A DNA stretch of 64,000 bases from Haloprofundus halophilus (GCF_003439925.1 NZ_QQRR01000001.1:1054001-1118000), one strand, 5' to 3'; positions 17,517 to 26,284 are shown, numbered from the stretch's first letter. A program made the numbers and translations. Notes: generated from the letters alone by a model not told the origin.

Positions 17517-18233
17517 TCAGCGAACCGTGCCCGCGCCGAGACGGGCGAACCCGAGCGCGTGCGTCGAGTACGTCGCGTCGTCGCACCGCCCTCGGAGCGC
17601 GTTCTGGGCGGCGACGACGCGGCGGTCGAGTAGCTCGGTCGCGGCGCTGAGGTCCGCCGGGCGCTTCGAGGGCATCCCCGCGAGCACGAGGCCGTGAAAC
17701 AGCGCGTTCAGCGGGCGGGCTTCGGGTCGCGTGCTCCGCGCCAGATCCAGCAGCGCGAGGCGACCGCCGGGACCGACGAGGTCGGCCCAGTCGTCGACGG
17801 CGGCGGCGGGGTCGGCGAGCATCCCGGAGACGAACGAGGCGACGACGGCGTCGGCTCCCCTCACTGGGGGCCTCGTCGCGTCCGCGCGGACGACGTGGAC
17901 GTTCGCCCAGCCCTCGCGGGCGACTCGCTCGCGGGCGACGGCGAGCGCCCCCGGCGAGAAGTCGAGGCCGACGACGGTGCCCGAGGGACCGACCCGCTCG
18001 CGGAGGTACGCGAAGTTCGCACCCGTCCCGCAGCCCATCTCGACGACGGTGTCGCCCGGAGCGAGGTCGAGCGCCGCCGCGGTGCGTTCGCGGAGCGTCG
18101 ACACGCCCGGACCGTACGTCGCCAGCGCGTCGTACACCCGTGCCCAGCGGCTGTAGAACTCTTGCGCGGTCGCGACGCCGGACGACGACACGCCGGTCGC
18201 GGTCGCGTCCGGGTCGGCGTCCCGGTCGCTCAT
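17517..18233 (-). CDS. Class I SAM-dependent methyltransferase
   Basis: A 238-residue methyltransferase. Motif I is VVEMGCGTGANFAYL (about residues 62-76), followed by the acidic strand VVGLDFS, a 'VVRADATRPPV' loop, and 'LVGPGGRLALLDLAR' (motif III). The 'FYSRWARVYDAL' N-terminal helix resembles UbiE/phospholipid methyltransferases. The substrate is unknown. The ATG at 18233 overlaps the thiR stop (ATGA), so it is the last gene of a dcd-thiR-methyltransferase operon. Confidence 0.86.
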   Translation of the reverse strand: MSDRDADPDATATGVSSSGVATAQEFYSRWARVYDALATYGPGVSTLRERTAAALDLAPGDTVVEMGCGTGANFAYLRERVGPSGTVVGLDFSPGALAVARERVAREGWANVHVVRADATRPPVRGADAVVASFVSGMLADPAAAVDDWADLVGPGGRLALLDLARSTRPEARPLNALFHGLVLAGMPSKRPADLSAATELLDRRVVAAQNALRGRCDDATYSTHALGFARLGAGTVR

Positions 18234-19132
18234 CGCAACAGCTCTCGAACCGCGGCGGCGACCGTCGGTGCGTCCGGGCCCAGCACGTACGTGATGGGTT
18301 CGATGCCGTAGCTCCCCGTCTGGTACAGCACGAACGTCTCGTCGAGGTCCACGCCGTCGAGGGCGGCGGCGACGGCGTCTGTCGGCGCGTCGGGGTCGAA
18401 CTCGATGCTCTGGTAGCCCGCCGCTTCGAGCGACGCGACGATGTCGGGGTCGTAGCGGACGTTCACCGCGGCGCGGACCGGTGCGCCCGCGCTTCGCGCC
18501 GAGAGCAGCACGGACGCGACGTGGCCGCTCGCGCCGAACTCGGGGTCGCCCGCGACGGTGGCGCGACCTTTCACGTCGAAGATGCGCCCCGGAACGGCGG
18601 CGACGCCTTCTATCTCCTCGGCGTCGGGCAGACACTCGGCGAGGTTCGAGCCGACGTGGGGGATGAGTCCGGCGAAGCCGCTGGCGTTCGTCAGCGTCCG
18701 CAGGCCGCGTCGGACCGACGACAGCACGCGCTCGGTGGCTCTGAGCGCGCTGTCGGGGTCGTGAACGTCGAACTCCCCCTCGAACTCGGCGAGTTCGGGC
18801 ATCGCGTCCTCGTGGAGGTCCGCGAGCAGGTCGCCGTCTTCGAGGTGCCGGATGAGCACCTCGGCTTCGACGAGCGCCTGCAGCTGACTCATCTCGCCGG
18901 ACGCCAGCCCCTCGGCCACGCGTTCGACCAGGTCTCTGACGCGCTCGTCGGCCTCGACGGCCTCGTTTCGGGCGACGCGACCGTGGGCGTACTTCGAGAC
19001 GGCGCTCTGGCTGACGCCGAGCGCCTCGGCGACCTCCTGTTGGGTGAACTCCCTGTCTCTGAGTTCCGCGGCGAGCATCGAGCGAAACGTCGGGAGGAAC
19101 TCCTCGACGACGACTTCCTCGACGAACTTCAT
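18230..19132 (-). CDS. thiR: Thiamine-responsive HTH regulator with ThiN domain (ThiR-like)
   Basis: A 300-residue protein. The N-terminus carries a Cro/XRE-type helix-turn-helix ('[20 protein letters not shown]', about residues 29-48). A linker follows, then a C-terminal ThiN-like thiamine-phosphate domain ('[20 protein letters not shown]', '[21 protein letters not shown]', '[14 protein letters not shown]'). This HTH-ThiN architecture is the halophilic archaeal ThiR, which regulates thiamine synthesis and transport in response to thiamine phosphate. Its stop overlaps the methyltransferase start, and its own ATG overlaps the dcd stop. Its targets are not adjacent in this window. Confidence 0.85.
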   Translation of the reverse strand: MKFVEEVVVEEFLPTFRSMLAAELRDREFTQQEVAEALGVSQSAVSKYAHGRVARNEAVEADERVRDLVERVAEGLASGEMSQLQALVEAEVLIRHLEDGDLLADLHEDAMPELAEFEGEFDVHDPDSALRATERVLSSVRRGLRTLTNASGFAGLIPHVGSNLAECLPDAEEIEGVAAVPGRIFDVKGRATVAGDPEFGASGHVASVLLSARSAGAPVRAAVNVRYDPDIVASLEAAGYQSIEFDPDAPTDAVAAALDGVDLDETFVLYQTGSYGIEPITYVLGPDAPTVAAAVRELLR

Positions 19133-19716
19133 TTCTCGCCGTGGAACTCGGGGTCGTCGCCCAGCCGCGACGCCTGCGGGCCGCGCTGGCCCTGATACTT
19201 CGACCCGCGTTCGACGCCGTAGGGGCGTTCGGCGCGCGTCTTCAGTTCGGTGAAGATGAGTTGGGAGACGCGCATCCCCGGCGAGAGCGCGACCGGTGCG
19301 GTGCCGAGGTTCGACAGTTCGAGCGTTATCTGGCCCTCGTAACCGGGGTCGACGATACCGGCGGTCGCGTGGATGACGATGGCGAGGCGACCGAGCGACG
19401 AGCGACCCTCGACCGTGGCGATGAGGTCCGGCGGTATCTCGACGCGCTCTTTCGTCGTGCCGAGCACGAAATCGCCCGGATGGAGGATGAACTCGTCGCC
19501 CTCGTCGACGTGGGTTTCGGTGACGTACTGGCCGATCTCCTCCTCTCTGTTGGGGTGGATACAGGAGATGTTCGTCCGCTGGAACTCCAGGAACTCCTCG
19601 CCGAGTCGGAGGTCGATGCTCGCCGGTTGCACTTGCATGTCGAGGTCGTCGAGCGGGTCGACGACGAGGTCACCGGCCTCCAGCCGTTCGAGGAGGTCAA
19701 CGTCCGAGAGTATCAT
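19129..19716 (-). CDS. dcd: dCTP deaminase
   Basis: A 195-residue enzyme of the dUTPase/dCTP-deaminase fold. It starts with [10 protein letters not shown], typical of Dcd, and contains the catalytic region '[26 protein letters not shown]', with the Glu/Arg/Ser network and the HATAG motif. The C-terminal [10 protein letters not shown] lid is also present. It converts dCTP to dUTP in pyrimidine deoxynucleotide synthesis. The start is the ATG at 19716; an in-frame start eight codons upstream is not needed. It leads an operon with thiR. Confidence 0.94.
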   Translation of the reverse strand: MILSDVDLLERLEAGDLVVDPLDDLDMQVQPASIDLRLGEEFLEFQRTNISCIHPNREEEIGQYVTETHVDEGDEFILHPGDFVLGTTKERVEIPPDLIATVEGRSSLGRLAIVIHATAGIVDPGYEGQITLELSNLGTAPVALSPGMRVSQLIFTELKTRAERPYGVERGSKYQGQRGPQASRLGDDPEFHGEK

Positions 19717-19793
19717 ACTGGGGTGGCCGCGTGCCAGCACGTAAAATCTCCCGGTCGCCTCGGACGGCCTCGCCCGCGTCGGCCGACCGTCGG

Positions 19794-20501
19794 TCAGCCC
19801 ACGACTCCGAGCAGGAACACGACGAACGCGACGAGGCCGGCGACGCCGAGCGCCGCGTCGCTATCGAGGCCGCGGGCGTGTTCGAGGCCCGCGCGCCAGA
19901 CGAACAGTTGCCACCCCGCGACGACGAGACCGACCGCGAACGTGAGGGGCCAGTCGAGAAACGACTGCAGTTCCTGTAGCTGCTGGAGCAGCACCTCGGG
20001 GTTCTGCGAGAACGACGTCCCGCGGACGACTCTCGACGCCGCGACGAGACCGACGGCCGACTCGACGAACATCGGCACGCCGCCCCACGCGGCGACGGCC
20101 AGCGTGTCGCCGAACGTCCCCCGGCCGCCGCCGCGCGAGAGGAGGTGGAGGAAGACACCGACGACGAGCCACCCGAGGAGCGACGAGAAAAACACGACGG
20201 GGAGAAGTCCCACGAATCGGTCCCAGAGCTCGTCGCCAAGGTCCAACTCCCGGGTCTCCGGCTCGTCGCAACCGGGCCAGTCGTCGCCGTTGTCCTCGCA
20301 GACCCAATCCGGCGGCCGGTTCTCGTTCTCGACGGTGATGGTCGTGTCCAGCGCTTCGCTGAACTGCCAGCCGACGAAGCCGACGGCGGCCGTCGTCAGT
20401 AACGCCACGACCACGGCAAGCACGAGCGCATATCCGAAATCGAGTCCGGGCGCGCGCTCTCGGAAGTACTCGTCGGGGTGGAGGAGGGGTGTGCGGGGCA
20501 T
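19794..20501 (-). CDS. Yip1-like domain membrane protein
   Basis: A 235-residue protein with about five transmembrane helices. It opens '[18 protein letters not shown]' and continues with the helix '[20 protein letters not shown]'. An extracellular loop carries two Cys ([17 protein letters not shown]) that could form a disulfide. The remaining helices include '[20 protein letters not shown]', the Yip1-family signature region. Yip1 family members are small polytopic proteins with unknown roles in archaea. It is upstream of dcd on the same strand but separated by about 78 bases. Confidence 0.75.
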   Translation of the reverse strand: MPRTPLLHPDEYFRERAPGLDFGYALVLAVVVALLTTAAVGFVGWQFSEALDTTITVENENRPPDWVCEDNGDDWPGCDEPETRELDLGDELWDRFVGLLPVVFFSSLLGWLVVGVFLHLLSRGGGRGTFGDTLAVAAWGGVPMFVESAVGLVAASRVVRGTSFSQNPEVLLQQLQELQSFLDWPLTFAVGLVVAGWQLFVWRAGLEHARGLDSDAALGVAGLVAFVVFLLGVVG

Positions 20502-20680
20502 CGTCCGCGTCGACTCGGTACTCGGTGATAGTTCTTATCGATTGACCATATCCGTCGTTCGGGCGAGCGCGGCGGCCGTCGCAGTCGCGGCGAGCGCAGC
20601 GACACCGTCCGGTAGGGGTTCGACCGCCGCTTCGCTCCGACGATAGCAGGTGATTTACCGCGGCGTCGGCGAGAGATGGT

Positions 20681-21019
20681 ATGAAGCAGGTCATCGTCGC
20701 CCGGACCGACATCGGGATGGGCCGCGGAAAGCTCGCCGCGCAGGTCGCCCACGCCTCGCTGTCGGCGTACGAGGACGCCGACTCGCGGACGCGGAAGAAG
20801 TGGAAAGGCGAGGGGCAGAAGAAAGTCGTCGTGAAGGCCCGAGGCGAGAAGGAGCTGTTCCGCCTCGCGGACCTCGCCGAGCGCGAGGGACTGCCGAACG
20901 CTATCGTCCGCGACGCCGGACACACGCAACTGGACCCGGGAACGGTGACGGCGCTCGCCGTCGGTCCCGGTCAGGACAACCTCGTCGACAAGGTGACCGG
21001 CGACCTCTCGCTGTACTGA
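20681..21019 (+). CDS. pth2: Peptidyl-tRNA hydrolase, archaeal/eukaryotic type
   Basis: A 112-residue protein covering the whole Pth2 fold. It has the N-terminal '[26 protein letters not shown]', the central [12 protein letters not shown] strand, and the catalytic C-terminal region '[19 protein letters not shown]'. It releases tRNA from prematurely dropped peptidyl-tRNA. Length is normal for the family. A TATA-like TTTA lies about 28 bases before the ATG. Confidence 0.95.
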   Translation: MKQVIVARTDIGMGRGKLAAQVAHASLSAYEDADSRTRKKWKGEGQKKVVVKARGEKELFRLADLAEREGLPNAIVRDAGHTQLDPGTVTALAVGPGQDNLVDKVTGDLSLY

Positions 21020-21093
21020 TCTACGGTCTCGCTTCCGCGGCGTCGACGTCGACGAACTACAGCGCTTTTACCGCCACCGCCGCAACCGCGGGT

Positions 21094-21138
21094 ATGAACG
21101 CACCGAAGCGAGGAACGAACGCAACGAGGCGACGTTGA
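21094..21138 (+). CDS. Possible 14-codon leader ORF coupled to truD
   Basis: ATG at 21094 opens a 14-residue basic peptide ([14 protein letters not shown]). Its TGA (21136-21138) overlaps the truD ATG (21138-21140) as TGATG, a classic arrangement for reinitiation. A T-rich TATA-like stretch (TTTTA, 21066-21070) lies about 26 bases before this ATG, so transcription may begin at or near it. It is too short to judge by codon use and may be chance. Confidence 0.35.
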   Translation: MNAPKRGTNATRRR

Positions 21139-22502
21139 TGCGCGAGGCACATCCCATCGAACGCGAGGTCGGCATGGAGTACTACGTGAGCGACGCCGAC
21201 GGAATCGGGGGCGAACTCCGCGTCGAACCCGAGGATTTCCGCGTCCGCGAACTGGAGGCGTTCGACGCCGCGCCCGTCGACTCGGACCCCGGCGCGTACG
21301 CGAACCTCGTCGTCCGCGCGACGCTGCGCGGCTGGGACACCAACGACTTCGCCGCCCGCCTCTCCGATTCGCTGGGCGTCAGCCGCGAGCGCATCTCGTG
21401 GGCGGGGACGAAGGACAAACACGCCGTCACGACGCAACTGTTCACGATTCGCGGCGGCGACCCCGACGACGTGCCGGACGTGCGCGACGCCGACGTAGAG
21501 GTCGTCGGCCGCGCCGGTCGCGACATCTCTTTCGGGGATCTGGCGGGCAACGCGTTCGGGATTCGGGTTCGGGACGCGGAGCGGCCGGAGAACGTCGGCG
21601 AGATAACCGAGCAGTTGCGCGAGTTCGGCGGCGTGGCGGACGACGAAAACGCCGGCGACGCGCCGGTCGTCGGCGTCCCGAACTACTTCGGCCAGCAGCG
21701 CTTCGGCAGTCGTCGCCCCGTCACCCACGTCGTCGGCCTCCACGTCGTCCGCGGCGAGTGGCGCGAGGCCGTGCTCTCGTACGTCGGCAATCCGCACGAG
21801 AACGAACCCGACGAGACGCGGGAGGCCCGCGCCGTCGTCGACGCGGAAGCCGAGCGCACCGACCCCGACTGGCACCGCGCGCTCGACCGGATGCCCGGTT
21901 ACCTCCGCTACGAGCGCTCGATGCTCCACCGCCTCGACGAGGACGGCGCGGACTCCGACGACGACTGGCGACACGCGCTCGAAGCCGTTCCGTCGAATCT
22001 CCAGCGATTGTTCGTCAACGCCGCGCAGTCGTACGTCTTCAACCGAATCCTCTCGGAGCGCCTCCGCCGCGGTCTGCCGTTCGATAGACCCGTCGAGGGC
22101 GACGTCGCCTGCTTCTCCGACCGCGACGCGCCCGAAGGCCTGTTCCGGCCGGACACCGACCGCCTGCAGAAAGTCACGGGCCGCCGCGTCGACATCGTGG
22201 GCAAGCACTGCGGGCGCGGCCGCGCGTTCGTCACCGCGCCGCTGGTCGGAACGGAGACGGAGTTGGGCGACGGCGAACCGGGCGAGATAGAGCGCGAGAT
22301 TCTCGCCGAACTGGACCTCGAACCGAGCGACTTCGACCTCCCCGGAAACTTCGAATCGACGGGGACGCGCCGGGCGATTCTGGTCCGGACGCGGATGGAA
22401 ATCGAGGAAGAGCCGCTGAACTTCGAGTTCTCGCTCCCGTCGGGGTCGTACGCGACGGCGGTGATGCGCGAGTACACGAAGTCGGGGCCGCTGGACCTGT
22501 AG
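21138..22502 (+). CDS. truD: tRNA pseudouridine(13) synthase TruD
   Basis: A 454-residue TruD. The catalytic loop is [11 protein letters not shown] with the nucleophilic Asp near residue 93. Other conserved parts are '[11 protein letters not shown]', '[10 protein letters not shown]' (the TruD NYFG(x)QRFG motif), the large TRUD insertion domain (about 160-330), and the C-terminal '[13 protein letters not shown]'. It isomerises U13 of tRNAs. I choose ATG at 21138; a TTG just upstream is in frame. It follows pth2, another tRNA gene, on the same strand. Confidence 0.94.
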   Translation: MREAHPIEREVGMEYYVSDADGIGGELRVEPEDFRVRELEAFDAAPVDSDPGAYANLVVRATLRGWDTNDFAARLSDSLGVSRERISWAGTKDKHAVTTQLFTIRGGDPDDVPDVRDADVEVVGRAGRDISFGDLAGNAFGIRVRDAERPENVGEITEQLREFGGVADDENAGDAPVVGVPNYFGQQRFGSRRPVTHVVGLHVVRGEWREAVLSYVGNPHENEPDETREARAVVDAEAERTDPDWHRALDRMPGYLRYERSMLHRLDEDGADSDDDWRHALEAVPSNLQRLFVNAAQSYVFNRILSERLRRGLPFDRPVEGDVACFSDRDAPEGLFRPDTDRLQKVTGRRVDIVGKHCGRGRAFVTAPLVGTETELGDGEPGEIEREILAELDLEPSDFDLPGNFESTGTRRAILVRTRMEIEEEPLNFEFSLPSGSYATAVMREYTKSGPLDL

Positions 22503-22552
22503 TCGGCGGGCGAAACGAACGGAGTTATAGGCCGGCGAGGCCCAGATTCGGT

Positions 22553-23281
22553 ATGCACTGCGGCCGGTGCGGCACGCCGTTGGAGAAGCCCGGAGACTAC
22601 TGTCTGACCTGCCGCACCGGCAACTGCGACGCCGTCGTTCTCGACTGCTCGCGCGAGCGAGCGACGCTCACCTTTTTGGACGAAGATGCGGTTCTCGGCG
22701 AGACGACGGTGACGACGATGCCCGAGACGGACGAGGAGTCCGGCGTCGTCGAACTGCGGAACTTCGCCGGACGCGTCGCCGACGAAGTTCGGCGCAAGCG
22801 ACCCGAGACGGTGTACGCGGCGGGCGACCGCGACGTCATCCGCGAGACGCGCGCGCAACTGCACTACGAGTTCTACCGCGTCCGCGACGACGACCCCGTC
22901 GCGGCCGTCGTCGAGAGTCGCGGCGAACGCACGCTCGAAGTCGTCGAAGCGTCGCCGGGCGAGAAACTCGGCGGGTCCCACACGACCATTATCGGCGGAC
23001 GGAAAGGGCGGAAAGCCATCGGCGTCGTCGCCGGCCACCCGCACGTCAAGAAGATAATCCCCGGACCCATCGACGCCGGGGGGAAGGGGTCGCGGACGAG
23101 TCTCCGCGCGAAAGTCACCCGTGCCGACGGCAACGGCAACGTCCGGTTTCTGCTGCGCGACGGGTCGAGCGTCCAGGAGAACCGCGTCGTGACGACGGCG
23201 ATGGACCGCGAGACGGGCGAGCGCGTCCGCGACGACCTGAACGACGCGCTCGCCGACGCGGAGCTACGACCGGCCGACTGA
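22553..23281 (+). CDS. DUF2103 family zinc-finger protein
   Basis: A 242-residue archaeal protein. An N-terminal zinc ribbon uses Cys3, Cys6, Cys17 and Cys20 (HCGRCG...YCLTC). A variable alpha/beta middle follows, then the conserved DUF2103 block 'GGSHTTIIGGRKGRKAIGVV', with the GHPHVKKIIPGPI loop that marks the family. The function is unknown, although the family is widely conserved in Euryarchaeota; the placement after truD suggests an RNA link (inference). Confidence 0.85.
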   Translation: MHCGRCGTPLEKPGDYCLTCRTGNCDAVVLDCSRERATLTFLDEDAVLGETTVTTMPETDEESGVVELRNFAGRVADEVRRKRPETVYAAGDRDVIRETRAQLHYEFYRVRDDDPVAAVVESRGERTLEVVEASPGEKLGGSHTTIIGGRKGRKAIGVVAGHPHVKKIIPGPIDAGGKGSRTSLRAKVTRADGNGNVRFLLRDGSSVQENRVVTTAMDRETGERVRDDLNDALADAELRPAD

Positions 23282-23309
23282 ACAGTCGGGAGCGAGTCGG
23301 GGAGCGGAC

Positions 23310-23397
23310 GTTCGGAGGCGGTTCGGAGGCGGTTCGGAGACGGTTCGGAGGCGGTTCGGAGACGGTTCGGAGGCGGTTCGGAGGCGGTTCGGGGCGG
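23310..23397. repeat. 11-bp tandem repeat, about 7.5 copies
   Basis: GTTCGGAGGCG (or GTTCGGAGACG) is repeated seven times with perfect 11-bp register from 23310 to 23386, then degenerates. It fills the space between the convergent DUF2103 and bat-type genes. The pattern alternates G/A at one position. Confidence 0.9.
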
Positions 23398-23406
23398 TGT
23401 CCGGTC

Positions 23407-24117
23407 TCAGTCGGCGGTACCGTCGCGCGTCTCGAACTCCGTGTTCTGTCGGTCGGTGTCGACCCGTCGCGTCGGCTCACGACTCGAAAGCGTGCTCTGC
23501 AGCAGCGCCTGGAGTCCCCGCCGGAGGCGCTCCGAGGCCGCCTGTCCGGAGATGCCCAGCTTCTCGCCGATGTCCGCGAGCGAACAGCGGCGCGGCACCT
23601 CGAAGTACCCCGCCTCGAACGCGGCGGTTAGCACGGCCTCTTGGGCGGCGGTCAGCCCGTACCGCGTCCGGCCGTTGGGGGACCCGCGGTAGAGTCGGTG
23701 AAGCTGGAACGAAAGTCCCGTATCGATGCAGCGCTGGCGGTACGCCGAAACGGACGCGCGGTCGGGGAACTGCATCCGGAGCGACCACCCGTCGACGGTC
23801 GCTTCGGCGTTCAGAAGCACCGCGTCCAGTTCCGTTCGGGCGTAGTACGTCGAGGCGTCGTCGCCCTCCGGACTGAGGGTGATCCGGTACTGTCGCCAGC
23901 CGTCGGCCTCGCAGAGAACGACCGCGTCCGAGACGGTCGGGTCGTCGTCGAGCGCGGCGTCGAAACCGCCGAGGCCGTCGCCGGTCGCTTGAACCTGTAG
24001 GAGGCTGGTCCCCGTCTCCCGCGCGTACTGCTGGTCGAGCGTGACGGTCACCCCTGGCGCGTTCGCTAACGCACCTTCGAGGATCGAACTCGAAAGGGTG
24101 AGTTCAGCGATGAGCAT
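23407..24117 (-). CDS. Bacterio-opsin activator (bat)-type HTH regulator
   Basis: A 236-residue protein. The N-terminal alpha/beta GAF-like part (about 1-150) is typical of the haloarchaeal 'bacterio-opsin activator/HTH-10' family. The C-terminal HTH_10 domain reads 'RYGLTAAQEAVLTAAFEAGYFEVPR' followed by 'SLADIGEKLGISGQAASERLRRG'. It is probably a transcriptional activator of unknown targets, with the ligand domain sensing light, redox or metabolites (inference). There are no adjacent target genes. Confidence 0.88.
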   Translation of the reverse strand: MLIAELTLSSSILEGALANAPGVTVTLDQQYARETGTSLLQVQATGDGLGGFDAALDDDPTVSDAVVLCEADGWRQYRITLSPEGDDASTYYARTELDAVLLNAEATVDGWSLRMQFPDRASVSAYRQRCIDTGLSFQLHRLYRGSPNGRTRYGLTAAQEAVLTAAFEAGYFEVPRRCSLADIGEKLGISGQAASERLRRGLQALLQSTLSSREPTRRVDTDRQNTEFETRDGTAD

Positions 24118-24240
24118 CTGTGGTTTGTCTCGGTCTATGTCAACTCACAGCACGGTTAGACAAAAACGCATCGCCTATCCGACGGTGGGGTGGTTTCGAC
24201 CGAGAGGGCGGACCGAACAGGGCGGCGTAGGAGTGTGTCG

Positions 24241-24633
24241 CTACGTCAGTTCTTCGACAGCCGCGAGGTCGACCCAGTCGTGAATCACGGAGCTGTCGGA
24301 CTGTTCGACGGTGTCGCGGTCGCGGTCGTACGTGACCGCACCGACGTCGTCCAGTTTCGGGAGGTGGATGTGACGAAGCGACACCAACAGACTTCGGAAG
24401 TGGTCGGATTCGACATCGTCGAGACACTCGACTTCCCACGCGGTCATCGTGTCCGCGATGTCGCAGACGTCGACGGTCTCGCCGTCCGCCTGATGGAGGT
24501 AGTACAACACGTCGCGCCGACGCCGATTCGACAGTGCGTCGAACGCTTCGTCCAATCGCGCGCGGTCGACGACCGTCGACGGTGCGTGCGTCGGGTGGTC
24601 GCTTCGACGTCCCAGCGTATGATCGTTTGACAT
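24241..24633 (-). CDS. DUF7344-type winged-helix protein
   Basis: A 130-residue member of the haloarchaeal DUF7344/HTH family. The first helix pair is 'LDEAFDALSNRRRRDVLYYL', an acidic spacer follows, and the diagnostic 'LLVSLRHIHLPKLDDVGAV' stretch ends the core. The ATG of MSNDHT at 24633 is chosen; the long upstream open frame runs through L37Ae in another frame. It is divergent from the L37Ae operon, with a 180-bp spacer holding AT-rich promoters for both. Confidence 0.78.
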   Translation of the reverse strand: MSNDHTLGRRSDHPTHAPSTVVDRARLDEAFDALSNRRRRDVLYYLHQADGETVDVCDIADTMTAWEVECLDDVESDHFRSLLVSLRHIHLPKLDDVGAVTYDRDRDTVEQSDSSVIHDWVDLAAVEELT

Positions 24634-24778
24634 GGTAAGGTGAGCACCCGGGAGTTCCCAGCGCGCATAGAAACCGACCCTACATTTCCCAAACTGTGGC
24701 GCTTTCACAGCCATGGTTTTATATAAAGGTCCGGCGAGCGCTCGGTACCACCCCGCCGGGTCGAACGCGGACTCGTAG

Positions 24779-24786
24779 GCTTTATC
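24779..24786 (+). promoter_or_regulatory. TATA-like box of the L37Ae operon
   Basis: GCTTTATC lies 35 to 28 bases before the L37Ae ATG at 24814, the spacing expected for a leaderless or short-leader haloarchaeal transcript. Confidence 0.5.
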
Positions 24787-24813
24787 TGTCCGCTCGGGAT
24801 AGATGGCAGCACT

Positions 24814-25080
24814 ATGGCCGACAACAAGGCACGACAGACCGGTAGCTCGGGGCGCTTCGGCGCACGCTACGGTCGAGTCGCGCGCAAGCGGGTCTCCGAC
24901 ATCGAATCCGAGATGCGAAACGCCACCGTCGACGGCGACGACGTCAAGCGCCTCGGCACGGGCATCTGGGTCAACAAAGAGACGGGCGAGAAGTTCACCG
25001 GCGGCGCGTACCGCCCGGAGACGCCCGGCGGACGCTCGGTCCGACGCTCCATCCGCGCGGCGCTCGACGAAGACGAGTAA
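24814..25080 (+). CDS. rpl37ae: 50S ribosomal protein L37Ae lacking the zinc-finger cysteines
   Basis: An 88-residue protein with the L37Ae start '[21 protein letters not shown]' and end '[18 protein letters not shown]'. In the family, two CxxC pairs bracket the GTGIW strand; here the segment reads [23 protein letters not shown] and contains no Cys at all. The protein is part of the large ribosomal subunit. It starts a conserved archaeal cluster with rpoP, pcc1, pfdB and DUF3194. Either this lineage evolved a zinc-free form, or a cysteine-containing paralogue exists elsewhere. Confidence 0.92.
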   Translation: MADNKARQTGSSGRFGARYGRVARKRVSDIESEMRNATVDGDDVKRLGTGIWVNKETGEKFTGGAYRPETPGGRSVRRSIRAALDEDE

Positions 25081-25086
25081 CCACAC

Positions 25087-25221
25087 ATGAGCTACAAGTG
25101 CTCCCGCTGTAAGCGCGACGTCGAACTCGACGAGTACGGGGGCGTCCGCTGTCCGTACTGCGGTCACCGCGTGCTCCTGAAAGAGCGCGCTCGCGTCGTC
25201 AAAGAAGTCGACGTGAAGTAA
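25087..25221 (+). CDS. rpoP: DNA-directed RNA polymerase subunit P (Rpb12-like)
   Basis: A 44-residue zinc-ribbon protein. Cys5, Cys8, Cys22 and Cys25 form two CxxC knuckles (YKCSRCKR ... RCPYCGHR), followed by the basic tail [14 protein letters not shown]. This is the size and sequence of the archaeal RNA polymerase subunit P, which stabilises the Rpo3/Rpo10/Rpo11 platform. It lies six bases after L37Ae and precedes pcc1 by ten bases. Confidence 0.95.
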   Translation: MSYKCSRCKRDVELDEYGGVRCPYCGHRVLLKERARVVKEVDVK

Positions 25222-25231
25222 CCGCGAACCA

Positions 25232-25495
25232 GTGTCGCATCTGAGCGTTCTCCGCTTTTCGTACCCCGACGAGCGGCGCGCTCGCGTCGTCGAGCGGAGC
25301 GTCCGCGTCGAAGTCGGCGAGATCGACGATGAACGGTCGCACGCGAGCGTCGCGAGGGAGGAGGCAACCGTCGAGGTACGCGTCGAGGCCTCGGACCTGG
25401 TCGCGCTTCGTGCGGGCATCAACTCCTGGACGCGGATGGTCGCCGTCGCAGAGCGCGTGTCGGAGCTGGGCGCCGACTCCCTCGCGGGAGAATAA
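25232..25495 (+). CDS. pcc1: KEOPS complex subunit Pcc1
   Basis: An 87-residue protein beginning at a GTG (25232). It shows the Pcc1 fold: a first strand LRFSYPDERRARVVERSV, a conserved 'EATVEVRVEASDLVALRAGIN' core, and the final helix 'SWTRMVAVAERVSELG' that mediates dimerisation. Pcc1 is the dimeric KEOPS subunit that organises Kae1 for t6A modification of tRNA. Location between rpoP and prefoldin beta is the usual archaeal arrangement. Confidence 0.9.
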   Translation: MSHLSVLRFSYPDERRARVVERSVRVEVGEIDDERSHASVAREEATVEVRVEASDLVALRAGINSWTRMVAVAERVSELGADSLAGE

Positions 25496-25534
25496 ATACG
25501 GGGCTTTTTCAGTCCGGCGCGCATCGGACCGACT

Positions 25535-25939
25535 ATGCAAGGAAGTCTACCACCGGAAGCGCAGGAGAAACTCGAGGAACTGCAGGACCTTCAGGAGACC
25601 GCGCAGCGCGTCAGCGCGCAGAAACAGCAGTCCGAGAGCACGCTCTCGGAGTCGAAGACGGCGCTCGAAGCGCTCGACGACATCGACGAGGACGCGATGA
25701 TGTACCGCGAAGTCGGCGAACTGCTCGTCGAGACCGAGTACGACGAGGCCCACGACCAGCTCGAAGACCGCGTCGAGAGCCTCGAGATTCGCGTCGAGCA
25801 GCTCAAAAAGCAGGAGGAGCGCGTCCAGGACGAGTTCGAGAGCCTGCAGACCGAGCTCCAGCAGATGCTGCAGGGCGGCGGCGCGGGCGGCCCCGGCGGT
25901 CCCGGCGGGATGGGCGGCCCCGGTGCAGGCGGCGCGTAG
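25535..25939 (+). CDS. pfdB: Prefoldin beta subunit
   Basis: A 134-residue protein with two long coiled-coil helices separated by a short beta hairpin. The first helix starts '[20 protein letters not shown]' and the hairpin is [17 protein letters not shown]. The second helix '[20 protein letters not shown]' ends in a Gly/Pro-rich tail ([13 protein letters not shown]). Prefoldin beta joins alpha subunits in the hexameric chaperone that delivers nascent proteins to the thermosome. It is followed directly (0 bp) by the DUF3194 gene. Confidence 0.94.
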   Translation: MQGSLPPEAQEKLEELQDLQETAQRVSAQKQQSESTLSESKTALEALDDIDEDAMMYREVGELLVETEYDEAHDQLEDRVESLEIRVEQLKKQEERVQDEFESLQTELQQMLQGGGAGGPGGPGGMGGPGAGGA

Positions 25940-26197
25940 ATGAACGCCGACGCCGAACCGAGCGACGACGAGGTCGTCGAGACGGCCGCCGACGCCGCCG
26001 AGGGCGTCATCTTCGCGCACTACAAGCAGTCCGACGTGCGCGACGTGGACGTGACGGTCACGTTCGAGGACGGCGTCCTGGACGTGGACGTGTACCTGAA
26101 CGCGCCCGACGACGACGCCGACCCCGAAGCCGTCGCCGACGAAGCGGCGCTGGCGGCGCGCGACGCCGTCGACGACCTGTTCGCGGCGAGCGAGTAG
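25940..26197 (+). CDS. DUF3194 family protein
   Basis: An 85-residue acidic protein. Its core is an alpha/beta unit 'DDEVVETAADAAEGVIFAHY', then 'DVTVTFEDGVLDVDVYLNAP', then a helix 'EAVADEAALAARDAVDDLFA'. DUF3194 sits beside prefoldin beta in many archaea but has no assigned function; a link to protein folding or the KEOPS/translation cluster is inferred from context only. Its ATG starts right after the prefoldin stop. Confidence 0.86.
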   Translation: MNADAEPSDDEVVETAADAAEGVIFAHYKQSDVRDVDVTVTFEDGVLDVDVYLNAPDDDADPEAVADEAALAARDAVDDLFAASE

Positions 26198-26250
26198 CCG
26201 CGACGGCCGCGCCGGCCGCTTTCTGTCGATACTCACCCCCGAGCGAGGCA

Positions 26251-26279
26251 AACAGTTATGTTTTTAGATGGTAACTGTT
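26251..26279 (+). promoter_or_regulatory. 8-bp inverted repeat around a TATA-like box before the zinc-finger gene
   Basis: AACAGTTA (26251-26258) and TAACTGTT (26272-26279) are perfect inverted copies with a 13-base spacer that contains the T-rich TTTTTAGA (26261-26268). The right arm ends five bases before the ATG at 26285. This is an operator-like layout, where a bound dimer could block the promoter. Confidence 0.55.
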
Positions 26280-26284
26280 AACAC

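Noticed and set aside
23310-23397. Repeat array resembling CRISPR
   Set aside because: Units are 11 bp without spacers, and no cas genes are present; it is a simple tandem repeat.
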